Shown: positions 35,872 through 46,559 of the stretch, one piece after another | Numbering within the stretch: position 1 is the first letter of the stretch | How the letters are laid out: the number at the start of each line of letters is the position of its first letter | DNA from: Sipunculus nudus | Taxonomy: Eukaryota; Annelida; Sipuncula; Golfingiida; Sipunculidae | NCBI GenBank assembly: GCA_026874595.1 | Contig: CM049310.1 | Location: 33,979,558-34,043,557, forward strand | Reading direction: 5' to 3' | Length of the DNA: 64,000 nucleotides | Notes under the pieces: generated by a model | Database searches by the model: none | Seen by the model: the letters and a program-made list of their open reading frames with translations, nothing else | What the model was told of the DNA's origin: nothing | Made by a program: the position numbers and the translations under genes

Positions 35872-37338
35872 TTTTATTAATATTTTAGCCTGATGGTCCC
35901 AGTTTATCATCCCCATAGTAATGAAGATACTGAGCATCGAAAGTGAATTTTATATTAGAAGCAGTAGCAACGGACATTAACCAGGTATACATTATATAAA
36001 CTATTTTTGGCCAAGGCACTTATGTATCTGCTATGATCTACGGGTTATAACAGTCACTACAGAGTGCAGGCGTATGGTATGACATTCCCCGTGATTATGA
36101 AAAAGAGCCAGGGTTAAAATCTTAGTGTCGGCTTGCCCATAAGATCATGTGATCGCTTGACCCAAATGCCTACAGATAATTTTGTGTTTCATCGACATGC
36201 CAACGGCTAGACCTAGAATGCTGTATCGTTTGTGTTATTCTTGACAATAATATTCCAGCTCTGAATGTATTTTCGTTCATTTTTAAAATAGTTATGCACC
36301 AATACATTTTCTTAATCCTAACCGTTACCGGACGCGCGGAATACGTTATCCGGATTGCGGCAGCAGAACGCCATATGCGAAATGCGATATAAAATCTCAT
36401 GGTACATTTACTTATCGTTAAAACACTGTGATGTATGTGAACCAGAGTAGGCCAAACAGTTGGGCCAAAGACACGACGCAATTAGGGGGGGGGGGGGGGG
36501 GGGTCGTAAGTATTATGAATATAAATCAGTGTAATCTAAATACCGGCCGTCTTTTAAGGAAACCTCCTTATGCTTAATGAACGTACACATCCCTTTGCTT
36601 TCATTGAAATCTTCATTACAGGGCATATATTGTTTACATAGACCCAGTTGTGGCTCTGATTTTATAACAGACCCACAACTGGGTCTAAATGTTTACACAA
36701 TTTGAATATTTATCTACATTCTGGACGAAGACCTGGCGTGACCTCTCGTTTCAAGATATCAGGCTTCATACCTTTCTCTTTTGATGGGTACCAGTGGAAA
36801 CGGGACGCTACCAGATGTTTGTAAAGTTATATTTAAGACTTTTAAAGGGATAACGGCATGTTGGGGTAAATAGGCACTAGCACAATAAGGGAAACCAGTT
36901 GGATTAAAGATAAGATATACCAAATGCGGTTGAGCAACGGTATGCTAAATGTTTTAAACATAAAACGCCTGAACATATACCTCTTCTTAGAAGAAATTGA
37001 ACGTTTAGCCTATAATGTATAGAGCACTATATTGAAGTAAGTGAAGAAAATACAGGTCTGTTTGGATCCCTTTTTCTAAAAAATTAAAGCAAAGTGATTA
37101 TTTGGACTGGCTTATTCACTCGTTCAGTAAAATATGCATTTACGCTACATATTTGGGTAAATTCTGTGCTGAAAGGTTTGGCCCAATAATGTGCTGAAAA
37201 TTAAACAATATCAATTACGTGAAACATGGCGAAAGGTTACGTGAGCAAGAGAAAATGTATGAAAACACTTTGGGCAAGTATGTATGAAATTAGTTAATCA
37301 TTCAAAAGAAACCAAAAAGCTCAGATTCCTTTAGACAT
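35872..37338. other. Non-coding stretch with poly-G
   Basis: Holds G19 at 36485-36503, immediately before which a 103-codon minus-strand frame begins. That frame (36170-36481) shows no domain I recognise; Arg/Ile/Thr-rich composition suggests chance. Near 36640-36690, GACCCA(G)TTGTGG and ACCCACAACTGGGTC form a short inverted repeat. Confidence 0.45.
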
Positions 37339-38246
37339 TGTTACTTATGTCTGTTTTATTGTGAGCTGCTGACATGTCTCTTTTATTGTGCGCTGTTGAC
37401 ATTCTGATTCGTGTTTGGCTCAAGCCTTGGGCGTTGCTATGCTAGAGCGTTCCTTGTTCTAGCTGGCCGTGTAAACACAGCGGTCATGCTAGTCTAGGGC
37501 TTTCTCGCCTGGCCGTGCCGGGCCGGCCTACGTATGGGCCCTGATATGTGGAAACACAGCGATGTTGTTCTGGATGTTTCCTGTAACGTGTGTTCTGTTG
37601 GGTTCTTTGGGTCGTTCGAGAAGTGGGGGGGGGGGGGGGGGGGTTCTCGGCTTGGGGTGTAAAATTATAAATAAGGGGCTGTGTTTTAGAGCCGAGAGAG
37701 AGGAGAGAAAAATTCCAGCGGACACAAGTGTGTAAGTCAGTTGTTGACCTTTTCCGATAAGTGCGGCAATTATAGATTTTCTTCTAAATATGTGACGGAT
37801 CTTATATAGTCTTCAGTTTGCTTTCGGGATTATAACAAGAACTTCGCTTTGGGAATACAACGGATTGATTTTGTGAATGAACTGGACTGATATTCTCTGA
37901 GAATATTTGTGTGAATTGTTCATCCGGCTTATACATTTTAAAGGATTTATCCATATGACAGTGGTGGTATCCAGGTACTGTTCACCTTGTTTATTTTACT
38001 GTGTGATTGTATTGATTTGCTGTTATACTGTTGTGATACTGTGTAATTGTATTGATTTAGTGTATTGTAATGTTAGGGTTGTTTTAAGAATAAATTAAAG
38101 TTATTTGTTAACAAAAAACACTGACTCCTTTATTCATTCCCCTAGACATTTCACGCTGATTCTAACAGAATCTGATTTTTTTATCTCCTTGACAAAATTT
38201 ATGTTCATCACGCATACGTGATCTATTGATATAAGGTTCCGTAACA
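37339..38246 (+). mobile_element. LTR-like element, copy 5, complete sense copy
   Basis: Termini TGTTACTTATG and CCGTAACA form a 6-bp inverted end repeat with TG..CA. In this orientation there is a TATAAATA box at 37666-37673, a purine-rich leader (AGAGAGAGGAGAGAAAAATT), and AATAAA at 38089-38094 about 150 bp before the end. This order defines U3, R and U5. A G19 run lies at 37625-37643. Flanks (GACAT, ATTAT) show no obvious target duplication. No gag or pol is adjacent, so a solo LTR is likely. The 63-65-codon frames inside are not conserved among copies. Confidence 0.75.
37666..37673 (+). promoter_or_regulatory. TATA box of LTR
   Basis: TATAAATA followed by GGGGCTGTGTTTTAGAGCCG. The same box is kept at 41003-41010 and, on the minus strand, near 23634. 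This argues that it is the element's own Pol II promoter. Confidence 0.6.
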
Positions 38247-38995
38247 ATTATTCTTTGCAACATACACCCAAAGAGAGTGAGATTCCCCCTTACTTGTAGG
38301 GCTTGGGTTGATTGTTAATGACCCAATCCTAGACATTCACTACAGACTGAAATGTCTGCCCTCTGACATTGCCAGGACTTGTGGACGTCATGGGGTTGTG
38401 TCTTTGCTTTAGTCTAACCTGTATGTCAGAGTTCCTTTTTGTACTCTTGCTCTTTAACCTGTTAGCCTTATTGATTTCCTGACTTCAAATCGGTTGATCT
38501 ACATTAGCGATGAAGAGATTAATACGTATGACGATGAACGGAAATTCGGCCGTCTGGTTGGCTTTTTCCATTTTGTTTGCATGTCAGGATTTTCATGTGC
38601 TTGAAATTTGTAATAAATATATATATATAAATCACCGATAAACAGCAAAGAAATTTAATATGTACCATTTACCTACTTATTCTAATATATACGTTACTAA
38701 TATATTTTACATGTTGTAATAACTTTGTTTATAACGTGTTCCTAAAATAAAGTGATGAAAGTAGAGACCTCTCGCCAGTACTTGGTTTAGAATGGCAGGA
38801 CCTAAAATCTTATATATTCAACTTCCAATTGTAGATAGCGCCCCCTAGAGCAAGACATACGTGTAGAAAGGTTAATATTAGAAGGTATTGGTGAAATGAC
38901 TCCACCGGATAGTGGATAGACCCAGGTCATGGTGCTCCTTTTATTAGGTCAGAGTTGGCTGTTACAGACCACAGTGAAACAATTTGTTTGACCAG
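38247..38995. other. Non-coding stretch
   Basis: Contains a short (TA)n at about 38617-38630. No recognised gene. Confidence 0.4.
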
Positions 38996-39545
38996 CAAAA
39001 CTACGCTCCCAGGGCAACGGAAATCTTGCGCTGCTAAAGAAGCAACTGATTTTCGCGCTGCCTGCTTTAACCATTTATGATACATTAAGACAACAGATGG
39101 CGGTTCGTTGTCCGCTGAAAAAAACGTGCGTGTGATGTGACAAGCAGAAAAACCAGATGCCAATAAACAAACACTTGACAGGCATCCTGGCTCCGCCCAT
39201 AGCTGCGCTTCAAGCGCCGCTTGATGACGGTTTATGGTCGAATTTTAATTGCTCCCTCTGCATTCTCGCATCATCGACCGATTCGATTAGGACATTAAGA
39301 CTGTGATAACGTAGCCATGTAACTGTTGTCTGCTGAACTGAAACCAGCCAGCGAGATGTGCATGCAGCCTTTGATGTTACGTTTCGTTTGAATTACAGCT
39401 CACCGGCCGAGCATTCTATGTGCCCAAGGCCCTAAGCAAACCATGTCTGGGGCCATTATTTTTGAGCCTGTTCAGACGGTTGCGATGAGCTGTCACTCAA
39501 AACGAAATGAACAACATTGGCTCAGTGTATTCCTCGCTTGGCTGT
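38995..39545. other. Paired conserved non-coding block, copy A
   Basis: Diverged direct copy of 44078-44540. Overall about 65-70 percent identical by eye, but two cores stand out: TGGCTCCGCCCATAGCTGCG plus CTTCAAG, and the ~70 bp around GTCGAATTTTAATTGC and CATCATCGACCGATTCGATT. Right-hand words TTTGAATTACAGCTCA and GTATTCCTCGCTTGGC are also shared. Frames across the blocks differ and are not conserved, so coding is unlikely. It could be a paired enhancer, a ncRNA gene or an unrecognised element. Confidence 0.65.
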
Positions 39546-40457
39546 GTCTTCCAGCACAAGGTCTCATCTGATTGGACAAAAATGCAGTGCTCCCTATGGT
39601 GTAGCAATTCAGGATACGAGGTCATAACAAACAGCTTAAGATATAGGTAGTAGGCCGTAAAGCGATGTGTAAAGAGCGTACAGCAAAACATGTCTGATAT
39701 TCCCGTGTCACGGTAAAGAGGTAACGGGTCCCCACCGGCAGGGGTTACCTCATGTATATAGTGCAGACTGGAATAAGTATAAACGAAAATCGATGGCAGC
39801 ATTTCCTTCACGTGTTTCAAATAAAAAGACCATCTGCAAAATGCTTTCAAAATGGTAACTTGCCCTATAATTGTGAGAGTCATTTAATGAAGGATAAATC
39901 AGCCCATAAAACGGGAGATACTAGTGCGAGTATTTCCCCTTCAATACCATTAAAAATCCATACAAAAAGCGGTTACTTAGACAGGAGAGCAATGAGGCAG
40001 AAGAACACTTAAACCAGTAATGAGTTTCCGCAAACCTAATTACATGTCCAAAGTAGGAATTCCTATTTTCTAAATAGGCCCATATTGTGTAAACAAGACT
40101 CGTTTACCACAAATAAATTTGACGTTTTCTGATGTACATTAAAGTAAGTCAGTCTGAATTAGGTCTCTAAGGTGTAACTTTGGGGAGGTTAACAGCCTTG
40201 TTTATCAGTAAGCTTTTACTCACCATTTTCCAATGCAGTTCCATGACAGGAATCTGAGTTCCTGCTCCAGTCCCAGCTGTCGAAGTAATGAAATTTTATA
40301 ACCAAAGAAAACAAATCAAGTCTTAACTAGCTTGTTTTCTCAGGCTTGCAGGTGCAGTATACACAATTTGCAGAATTTGTCTTCATTATGAGGTTGTGGC
40401 AAACTGTACCTGTTATTTATATGGTAAGTATTCAGTCCAAATTCCAAAAAAATAAAA
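39546..40457. other. Non-coding stretch
   Basis: Overlapping frames of 128 codons (minus, 39497-39883) and 86 codons (plus, 39752-40012) show no recognised domain. A small hairpin, AGGTAACGGGTCCCC pairing with GGGGTTACCT, lies at 39718-39749. Confidence 0.4.
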
Positions 40458-40730
40458 GGTATGGTTCTCAGGCACCGCCCGCATAAATTTTAACCCCCCA
40501 CATCAAAATTTTTATTATGATTTCCATATTTTAAGAAGATAAATCAATACAATTTTTATATGATTTTCTTTGTTATGTAGTGCTTTTACCTGTTTGGCAA
40601 AAAAGAAACAAATTATTTTTATACTTTTCCCTGATCATATTACATTTTTATTGAAACATACAAAGATAGTCAAAAATAAAATACCGCCCGCCCGCAGTGT
40701 TTTCTTTAAAAAATGCCTGAGAACCATACC
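40458..40730. mobile_element. Small inverted-repeat element (MITE-like), copy 2
   Basis: Perfect 17-bp terminal inverted repeat GGTATGGTTCTCAGGCA / TGCCTGAGAACCATACC. Interior shares the CCCCCCACATCAAAATTTTT and TTTTATTGAAACATA words, reversed, with 35568-35871. 273 bp and non-coding. Confidence 0.8.
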
Positions 40731-40770
40731 CTTATATTTTTTTGCCTTATTATAATATATATATATATTT

Positions 40771-41636
40771 ACAGATGTCTCTTTTGTATGCAGCAGTCCC
40801 ACATTTGTATGGGCAGCGCTAGCATTGTCCGTTGCTATGGCATCATCGCCTGGCCGAGCTGGGCCGGCCCACGTGTGAACCCTGATATGTTGAAACAAAG
40901 CGTTCTTTGTTCTTGTCTGTTTTTGGGCGCGTGTGTACTATGTATTGCTGGGTTCTTTGAATTGTTCGGGAAATGGAAAGTTCTCGGCTTGAGGTGAAAA
41001 GTTATAAATAAGGGGCTGTGTTTAGAGCCGAGAGGGAGGAGAGAGAAATATTGCAGCGTACACGGAAGAGTGCGAGTCAGTTTGTGATCCTTTCCGATAA
41101 CTGCAGCAGTAATAGACTGACTGAAGAAGTTTACGCTAGTCGAGCAGCTACAGGTCGCTGTGGTCAAGACCTCAGCCCTGCGCTCTCCTTTAGCATGTTC
41201 TCTGAGCCAACAGACGCGATGCCACACCAAGCCAAGCTGAGAGCCGCGAGAGGCCGCCACCGTAAATCCCGAGCCGGTCCTTTTTAGGAAAGCTGCAGCA
41301 TTCACAGCCGCAAAGGCAGAATCAACCCACATTCCCTCCAACGATCCCAGCAGCGGAGACCCAGCCAGGCCATTCGAGAGCCGGACCCGATCCTGTGAGC
41401 GACACTATTTCGAGATGCATCGCCATTGTACTAACAGTTTCGGCCATTTGGACCGTATTAACCTGGTTAGCCAGTTATGCAAGTTTTAGCAAGTTTTTTC
41501 GTCATCAGCAGCAGTAGTAATAGATCTTCTGGGAATTTGAAACGGATTTTAATTAGTCTTCAGTTTGCCTTTGGGATCACTATAAGAAGTTCACTTTTGG
41601 ATTATAACAAATTGATTTTGTGATTGAACTGGACTG
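40771..41636 (+). mobile_element. LTR-like element, copy 6, interrupted
   Basis: Matches copy 5 from ACAGATGTCTCTTTTGTATG to GAACTGGACTG, with TATAAATA at 41003-41010 and the GAGCCGAGAG leader. The TG end and the last ~270 bp are missing. A ~400-bp GC-rich insertion sits at about 41116-41510. The 168-codon minus-strand frame at 40835 spans LTR and insertion and therefore cannot be a real gene. Confidence 0.75.
41116..41510 (+). mobile_element. GC-rich insertion within LTR
   Basis: Bounded by GCAGCAGTAATAG on the left and GCAGCAGTAGTAATAG on the right, which look like a target duplication of about 13 bp. Base composition is clearly GC-richer than surroundings. A plus-strand frame near its end is hydrophobic (AIVLTVSAIWTVLTWLASYA). 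It could be a processed transcript or part of another element. Not recognised. Confidence 0.5.
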
Positions 41637-42075
41637 TTCCAACAAAATTGGTCAGTTTGACCAAAATAATTTGGTTATTCTCAACCAATGTACTTTGGTT
41701 GAGGTGAACCAAAACAAATTGATAAAATCAGATAATAAATTGGTCACATGAACCAATTTCATTTATGTGTGCACTGCTATCTCAGTCCCCTTTTCATTTG
41801 TTTTATTCTCCAGATTGAATTCGGGTTGTTTTGGTGCGGGTATCAAGGGGGAAACACTAACTCCGCCCGATCCTGGAATCGAACCTGTGACCACTCGGAT
41901 ACTAGTCAGACGTTTTACCCCCCAGCAAATAAAGCTTTCATCACGTACAACTGATTTGGAACACTTCTGTGTCTGGTGTAAAAACTGACCAATCTATATA
42001 ATCAACAAGTTGGTTGAAATAACCAATGTGTTGGTTAAATGTACAAATATCATCTCAACAAACCAAATTGGTCAT
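41637..42075. mobile_element. CCAATTTGGT-rich inverted-repeat element with tRNA-like core
   Basis: Both ends are built of words such as AAATTGGTCA, TTGACCAA and GGTTGA..AACCAA in opposite orientations. Between them, on the minus strand at about 41850-41945, is a tRNA-like block with B box GGTTCGATTCC, related to the one at 19.3 kb. This may be a SINE sitting inside a foldback element. Confidence 0.45.
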
Positions 42076-42119
42076 ATATGTATGCTTCTTAATACATTTC
42101 CGAACTGATATCTATTCAT

Positions 42120-42450
42120 CAGCCAAGTCGTACTCTAAGATCCAATTTCAGTATTGTTCTCGTGCAGCCTATAACAAGAACCTTTTTCATTTGGTGACAG
42201 AGTATTTGCATTTGCTGCAACATCAACGTGGAATAAGGTACCAGCAAGTATCAGTAATGCTGTCTCTGTCTTTCAAATCAAAGTCGAAAACATATGTTTG
42301 CATGTGCTTACTTGTCTTAAGTTTAAATGTTTATAACTTTGTTATATATCATATAGTGTTATCTTTTAATGATCTATTCTATGTTATGTAATGCGCCTTG
42401 AGCGGTTTTATTACTGGATATTTTGTGCAATATAAATAAATATGCCTGTG
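42120..42450 (+). pseudogene. CR1/L2-like LINE, C-terminus and 3' end
   Basis: RTLRSNFSIVLVQPITRTFF is followed, after a frame change, by GDRVFAFAATSTWNKVPASI near 42193-42252. These correspond to the closing R.LRS...L.VP and GDR.F..AAP..WN.LP..I motifs of CR1/L2 proteins. The 3' end has GCGCCTTGAGCGG and then ATATAAATAAATATG, the usual terminus for the group. The copy is frameshifted and 5'-truncated. Confidence 0.8.
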
Positions 42451-42557
42451 CTTATGCTTATATTAGAACATGTAGACTAGGTTTAAACACTTAAGTATAT
42501 AGGGTAGTGTTAAGGAGTGTTAGCTAGGAAACCTTCCTAAAGTGATTAACTTCATTA

Positions 42558-42790
42558 CGGGCCTGGACAGTCGAGAGGTAAAACGCTCGGCTCTATCCGC
42601 TGGCGACCGGGGTTCGATCCCATTTGAGGCTATTAGAGTGGGTTTTACTGGCCCTTCCAAGGCCATTGGTTTTCTCCGGGTTCTCCGGTTCCTCCATCTC
42701 TGGACACTGAGGAACGCCACACATGAGCCATGAAGAGTGCCTCCATGAGTCATAATAACTACTTGTACGATCAATAAAAAATAAATTTCT
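42558..42790 (+). mobile_element. V-SINE, RUDI-like
   Basis: A tRNA-like head has A-box-like CAGTCGAGAGG (about 42568) and B box GGTTCGATCCC (about 42611). It is followed by the V domain, TGGTTTTCTCCGGGTTCTCC plus GGTTCCTCC at 42667-42696, and an AATAAAAAATAAA tail. Head, V domain and A-rich tail in this order define the V-SINE superfamily, of which RUDI is reported across molluscs. Pol III would transcribe it; a LINE supplies reverse transcriptase. Frames of 63 and 84 codons over it are artefacts. Confidence 0.8.
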
Positions 42791-43380
42791 TTATATTATA
42801 ACTATAAACTGTTTAAAGAAACTGATTCTGAAACACTATGATTTCAACGTACCAAGCCTGTGTATCCCTAATTATTTATTATTCCTCATATATGTTTTTG
42901 GAATACGTGCCAATACCCTTTGCTTAAAATACCTGACAAAAGGCTTAAAGTGATCTTTAATCCAACATGGTTTAAATATAGATTTCAAGTCTACGAACAA
43001 AAACAGAATTTAAGTATTAAGTTTGAAATTTATTTCATAAAGTGTTTCTTGCCTGATTTGACGCCAAGAACTATTTGTAAGCCCTGGCAACGACTGTCAT
43101 GTAACTCCATCCAGCCCTTGAGTCATATAATGCAGCTACGCAGCTCATTAATGGTCCCTCTGGAGAAGCAGTTTGACCTAAATTGGTGTTGTATAAAGGG
43201 ACCAAACGTTAATTGAGTATAGGGGAAACATGGTATGAGTTGGACTTAAATAATAATTATATCGACAAACATAAAGATGGAATTGTTTAGTAAATAGTGA
43301 ACTCTACACGCAGGTTAAATAATTCTCATTTTCAAAAGCCACACGAATGTGACACGCTTTGCCAGGTCTACTCATAATTC
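42791..43380. other. Non-coding stretch
   Basis: A 98-codon plus frame (42920-43216) shows no family motif. I see no other feature. Confidence 0.35.
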
Positions 43381-43390
43381 GTTTACGTGA

Positions 43391-43436
43391 CGTATATAAA
43401 AGGACGCCGTAGCCAGAAACCAGATCCATTACACAA
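43391..43436 (+). promoter_or_regulatory. Candidate TATA-type core promoter
   Basis: TATATAAAAGG is a textbook TATA box. About 30 bp downstream CAGATCCATTACAC offers an initiator-like start. An ATG-led frame begins shortly after, at 43448. It is the best Pol II promoter candidate outside the LTRs, but it is based on motif only. Confidence 0.3.
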
Positions 43437-43447
43437 ACGATGATAAA

Positions 43448-43606
43448 ATGATCCGGCGACAGCTCACTAATGGAACAACCTTTATCCCTAGCTTTGTAAT
43501 TACCATTTTAGAAACAGATGGGAATACAGAAAAGAAGAAATGTGGACTTTATAAAGATAAGAGAGGACCCCGGGGATCGAAACAAGATGCAACAAAGAAC
43601 ACATAA
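43448..43606 (+). CDS. Possible short ORF, 52 codons
   Basis: Starts at the second ATG after the TATA-type site (the first, at 43440, stops after three codons). The product would be basic, with a hydrophobic stretch TTFIPSFVITIL at residues 10-21 and a Lys/Arg-rich second half (KKKCGLYKDKRGPRGSKQ). It has one cysteine and no clear signal peptide. No family is recognised and length alone makes chance likely. It could also be a first exon; CATAAACGCATTGGGTAGG follows without a strong splice donor. Confidence 0.2.
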   Translation: MIRRQLTNGTTFIPSFVITILETDGNTEKKKCGLYKDKRGPRGSKQDATKNT

Positions 43607-44077
43607 ACGCATTGGGTAGGAAAGTCACGTAACTACATAATTCAAAAATGCAATTTACAGTTAACTGGGTTGAGAAAGTAAGCTTATTCCTACTCAGGGT
43701 ATAAGGAGAACAATCAAATTATTTGAGATGAAAACACTGCTGAAAGGATTACGTGTGATTGTAAGGTATAGCGCCATTTATTTGAGACATTTCAAGCCAT
43801 TTCCGAACTCAGTTATATAATAAATATGATACCTGCACTTTACTTTTGCCGAAAAAATCTACATTAATGATGTTCAAATCACTTTCGATCATAAAAAAAA
43901 AAAAAATGAAAAACCGCGGTATTTTATTTTCCATCTCATATTAAGTGCAGATAAGCCGTTTAACTTGATAACCGTCAATCAGGTATAATTGCAAGAAGAG
44001 GTATGCATGCAAATGCCGTGCGGTCGCATATAGTTCTGTAGCCCACAACATGCCGATAAAGGGGAATATATACGCTC

Positions 44078-44540
44078 CCGAGGCAGCGGACATCTTGCGC
44101 TTCTAAAGGTGCTAATGACTACCCACTGCCTGGTTTGACCGTTTATGATAAATTTTTACACCAGATGTTTGTTCTTTTGCAGCCTACCAAATGCCAGTTA
44201 ATAAACACTCGACAGGAATTATGGCTCCGCCCTTAGCTGCGCTTCAAGTGCTCTTCAAGTCCACTCAGGTGGTTACTCTTAGTAAAAAATAGTCGAATTT
44301 TAATTGCTTCCTCCACGTTCTCGCATCATCGACCGATTCGATTATGACATTACGACTGTGTTATCTTAGCCATGTATCCATTTGCCAGCAATTACATTTT
44401 CTTTGAATTACAGCTCATCGGCTGGGCAATCATTTTGCCCATGGACCAGTGCAAAACTCGTGTCGGGCCATTCTCTCTGAGCCTGTGTCTCCAAACAAAT
44501 GTAAAAACAGTTGCTATGTGTATTCCTCGCTTGGCAGGTA
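44078..44540. other. Paired conserved non-coding block, copy B
   Basis: Diverged copy of 38995-39545 in the same orientation, about 5.09 kb away. The cores ATGGCTCCGCCCTTAGCTGC and GTCGAATTTTAATTGC..CATCATCGACCGATTCGATT are almost unchanged while the flanks have drifted. It lies about 500 bp downstream of the promoter-like site at 43391. Confidence 0.65.
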
Positions 44541-44644
44541 AACTTCGATCTTGCTGGCAACACGGCCTGATGATTATGTGGAATCCTTGTCACACCAGTA
44601 GTGTCAGCGATATAATGAACCGCAGGAACAGTTAATAATAACAT

Positions 44645-45870
44645 ATTACATTTGGTATTTCGGTTTGGAGAAATTTTGATGAATTATGAACGGTATTACG
44701 CTGTGATAAAAAATGATAGCAAGGCTGTCTGATCATTGATAGATCGTTTCCCCCGCCTGTGGAAATTACGGTTCGATAAGCAATTAATAACAAATGCTTT
44801 CAGAGTCTAATTAGCCGCTGTGAAATCCTAAACATGAAGTATCGAGCAAGGGGTCTTGTTTAAATTAACCGTTACATTGTAAAATACTGTGCATACTGTA
44901 CTATTTATGGTGCAATTATCAGTTCCAGAAGCAACCGAGCATTATTATCATGTTTTGGTTCTTCTTAAATCCGCTCGTCAAGCCACGTTTCCAATTTAAT
45001 TTCCGATAATTTAACTTACCGACGTCGATACAATAATATTTTTGTACGACAAGGTAACTTAATTTTTCAAACATTATCCTTAACGTTATATTTTTCTCTT
45101 TTTCTCTCTAAACAATTGATCAGCTGTGAAAAAAAGAGTCGAACACAACATATCTAATGAACATGTGTTGTTGTATTTAATTAAGTTTCCCCGTAGGACG
45201 GGAAGGATAATACGTTTTCATATCTGAATAACGGTTTTTTTGTGCGTGGAAATACTTAAGTCCCCCCCCCCCCCAGTGCAAAACACCGATTTGAATTTAT
45301 TTATCTCTTTTTTTCTTTCTTCCTTTTTTTTGCTTTTCCGTTTGCGTTAGATCACCAATATGTATGATTTTGATTTTTAGAATTTGGAATTTTAGCACAA
45401 TATTAACAATTTTTTTTTACCTTGATCATAACCAAAAGATCGTACTCGATAGCTTATCCGCGAAAATTAATCATTTAAAGGGGGGCTTCCAATGATCGCT
45501 TGGCGATTGTATACATCTGGTGGTGGTTTTTTTTTCTCTCAATATTTATGAGGAAATACTAACACGTTCAGTTATAAAGTCAATCATCTTGTTCATCAAG
45601 AATTGTTCAGAAGTGGATGTACAAAATTAACGTTGATCGGAATCAGTACAAACTTTCTCCTTTGGTGGCTCCTGAAATTCATTTGGATTCAACAATAACG
45701 ATTTTAAGATATTTTGTCATAGGAAAAAAAAAAGAACGCGGACATATATGTGCATCCCTTAATGGCTCGGGCGTGTCCGAATCCTTTATTATCTGCTCCT
45801 TGGGGTGACACAGGAACCACGTGACATGGGTCGCTATAGAGGTTAATCAAAATATAATTTTTAGGGTATT
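44645..45870. other. Non-coding stretch
   Basis: Contains C12 near 45263-45274 and T-rich runs. Nothing else recognised. Confidence 0.4.
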
Positions 45871-45876
45871 ATTAAT

Positions 45877-45907
<31 letters not shown>

Positions 45908-45919
45908 TATAATATATAT
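45877..45919. repeat. (TA)n microsatellite
   Basis: Interrupted TA repeat. Confidence 0.9.
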
Positions 45920-46169
45920 GATTTTATTTCCTTCCGACCTGATGGCGTGTAATGGTTATATATGGATGACGTATACATGCGTGCGTTTCTGTTATCGAAA
46001 TGTTTATGTTGACAACCAGATCAATAGGAACTTTTCCCTGACCTCATATAACATGACAGTCGTTCCAAGTTCACATTAAGTAAGACTGGTATTCTTTTTA
46101 AAGAATTAATTAAACACTGGAGTCCATAGAAATGAATAAAAGGCAGGGAGATTCATACAGCCGTCTCTC

Positions 46170-46559
46170 GTGCTCTACTCAGCACAAAGTAAGTTAAAAT
46201 ACGAGCAAGCAAAATTAACTAACCCTTTAATCAAGAAGCGGAAGCAGAGCACCGTTTATTTGCCACACGTCAGCACCACAGGAAAAAAGTGTTTTATACT
46301 ATTAGAAAAAAAGTACCATTCCAGCTTTAAGCCTGGGGTCTTAACCGGTATCCTTCGACGTCTTTTCAATGGGGGTTCGCTCCATCAAATATGCATTAAT
46401 AACCCTCTCCAGACAAGTTGCGTCAGTTGTAAGAGAACACAGATGCGTCTGCTATTGGGAGACACGATCGAATATTCCATTTTTAGAGCTATGTTGACCT
46501 CGGGTCCTGGCTTCTTCCCACGGGAACCCAGTTATAGTTCATGGATCAAAATAACATGA
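46170..46559 (+). CDS. Unrecognised ORF, 129 codons, doubtful
   Basis: A Lys- and Ser-rich frame with five cysteines (two in a CVSCK stretch at about residue 87). It matches no domain I know. AATAAAAGG at 46135 might act as a TATA box. However a strong 5' splice-site match (GTAAGTT at 46189) lies inside the frame, which fits a non-coding leader exon better than translation. Composition resembles the flanks. Most likely chance. Confidence 0.15.
   Translation: MLYSAQSKLKYEQAKLTNPLIKKRKQSTVYLPHVSTTGKKCFILLEKKYHSSFKPGVLTGILRRLFNGGSLHQICINNPLQTSCVSCKRTQMRLLLGDTIEYSIFRAMLTSGPGFFPREPSYSSWIKIT

Noticed and set aside
40835-41341. 168-codon minus-strand frame, the second longest in the window
   Set aside because: It crosses the boundary between an LTR copy and a later insertion, and antisense to the LTR promoter. 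It therefore cannot be an inherited gene.
38995-44540. A second, older 5.09-kb tandem duplication (the spacing equals that at 1.3-11.5 kb)
   Set aside because: Similarity is limited to ~500 bp and sequences on either side do not align by eye, so the equal spacing is coincidence.
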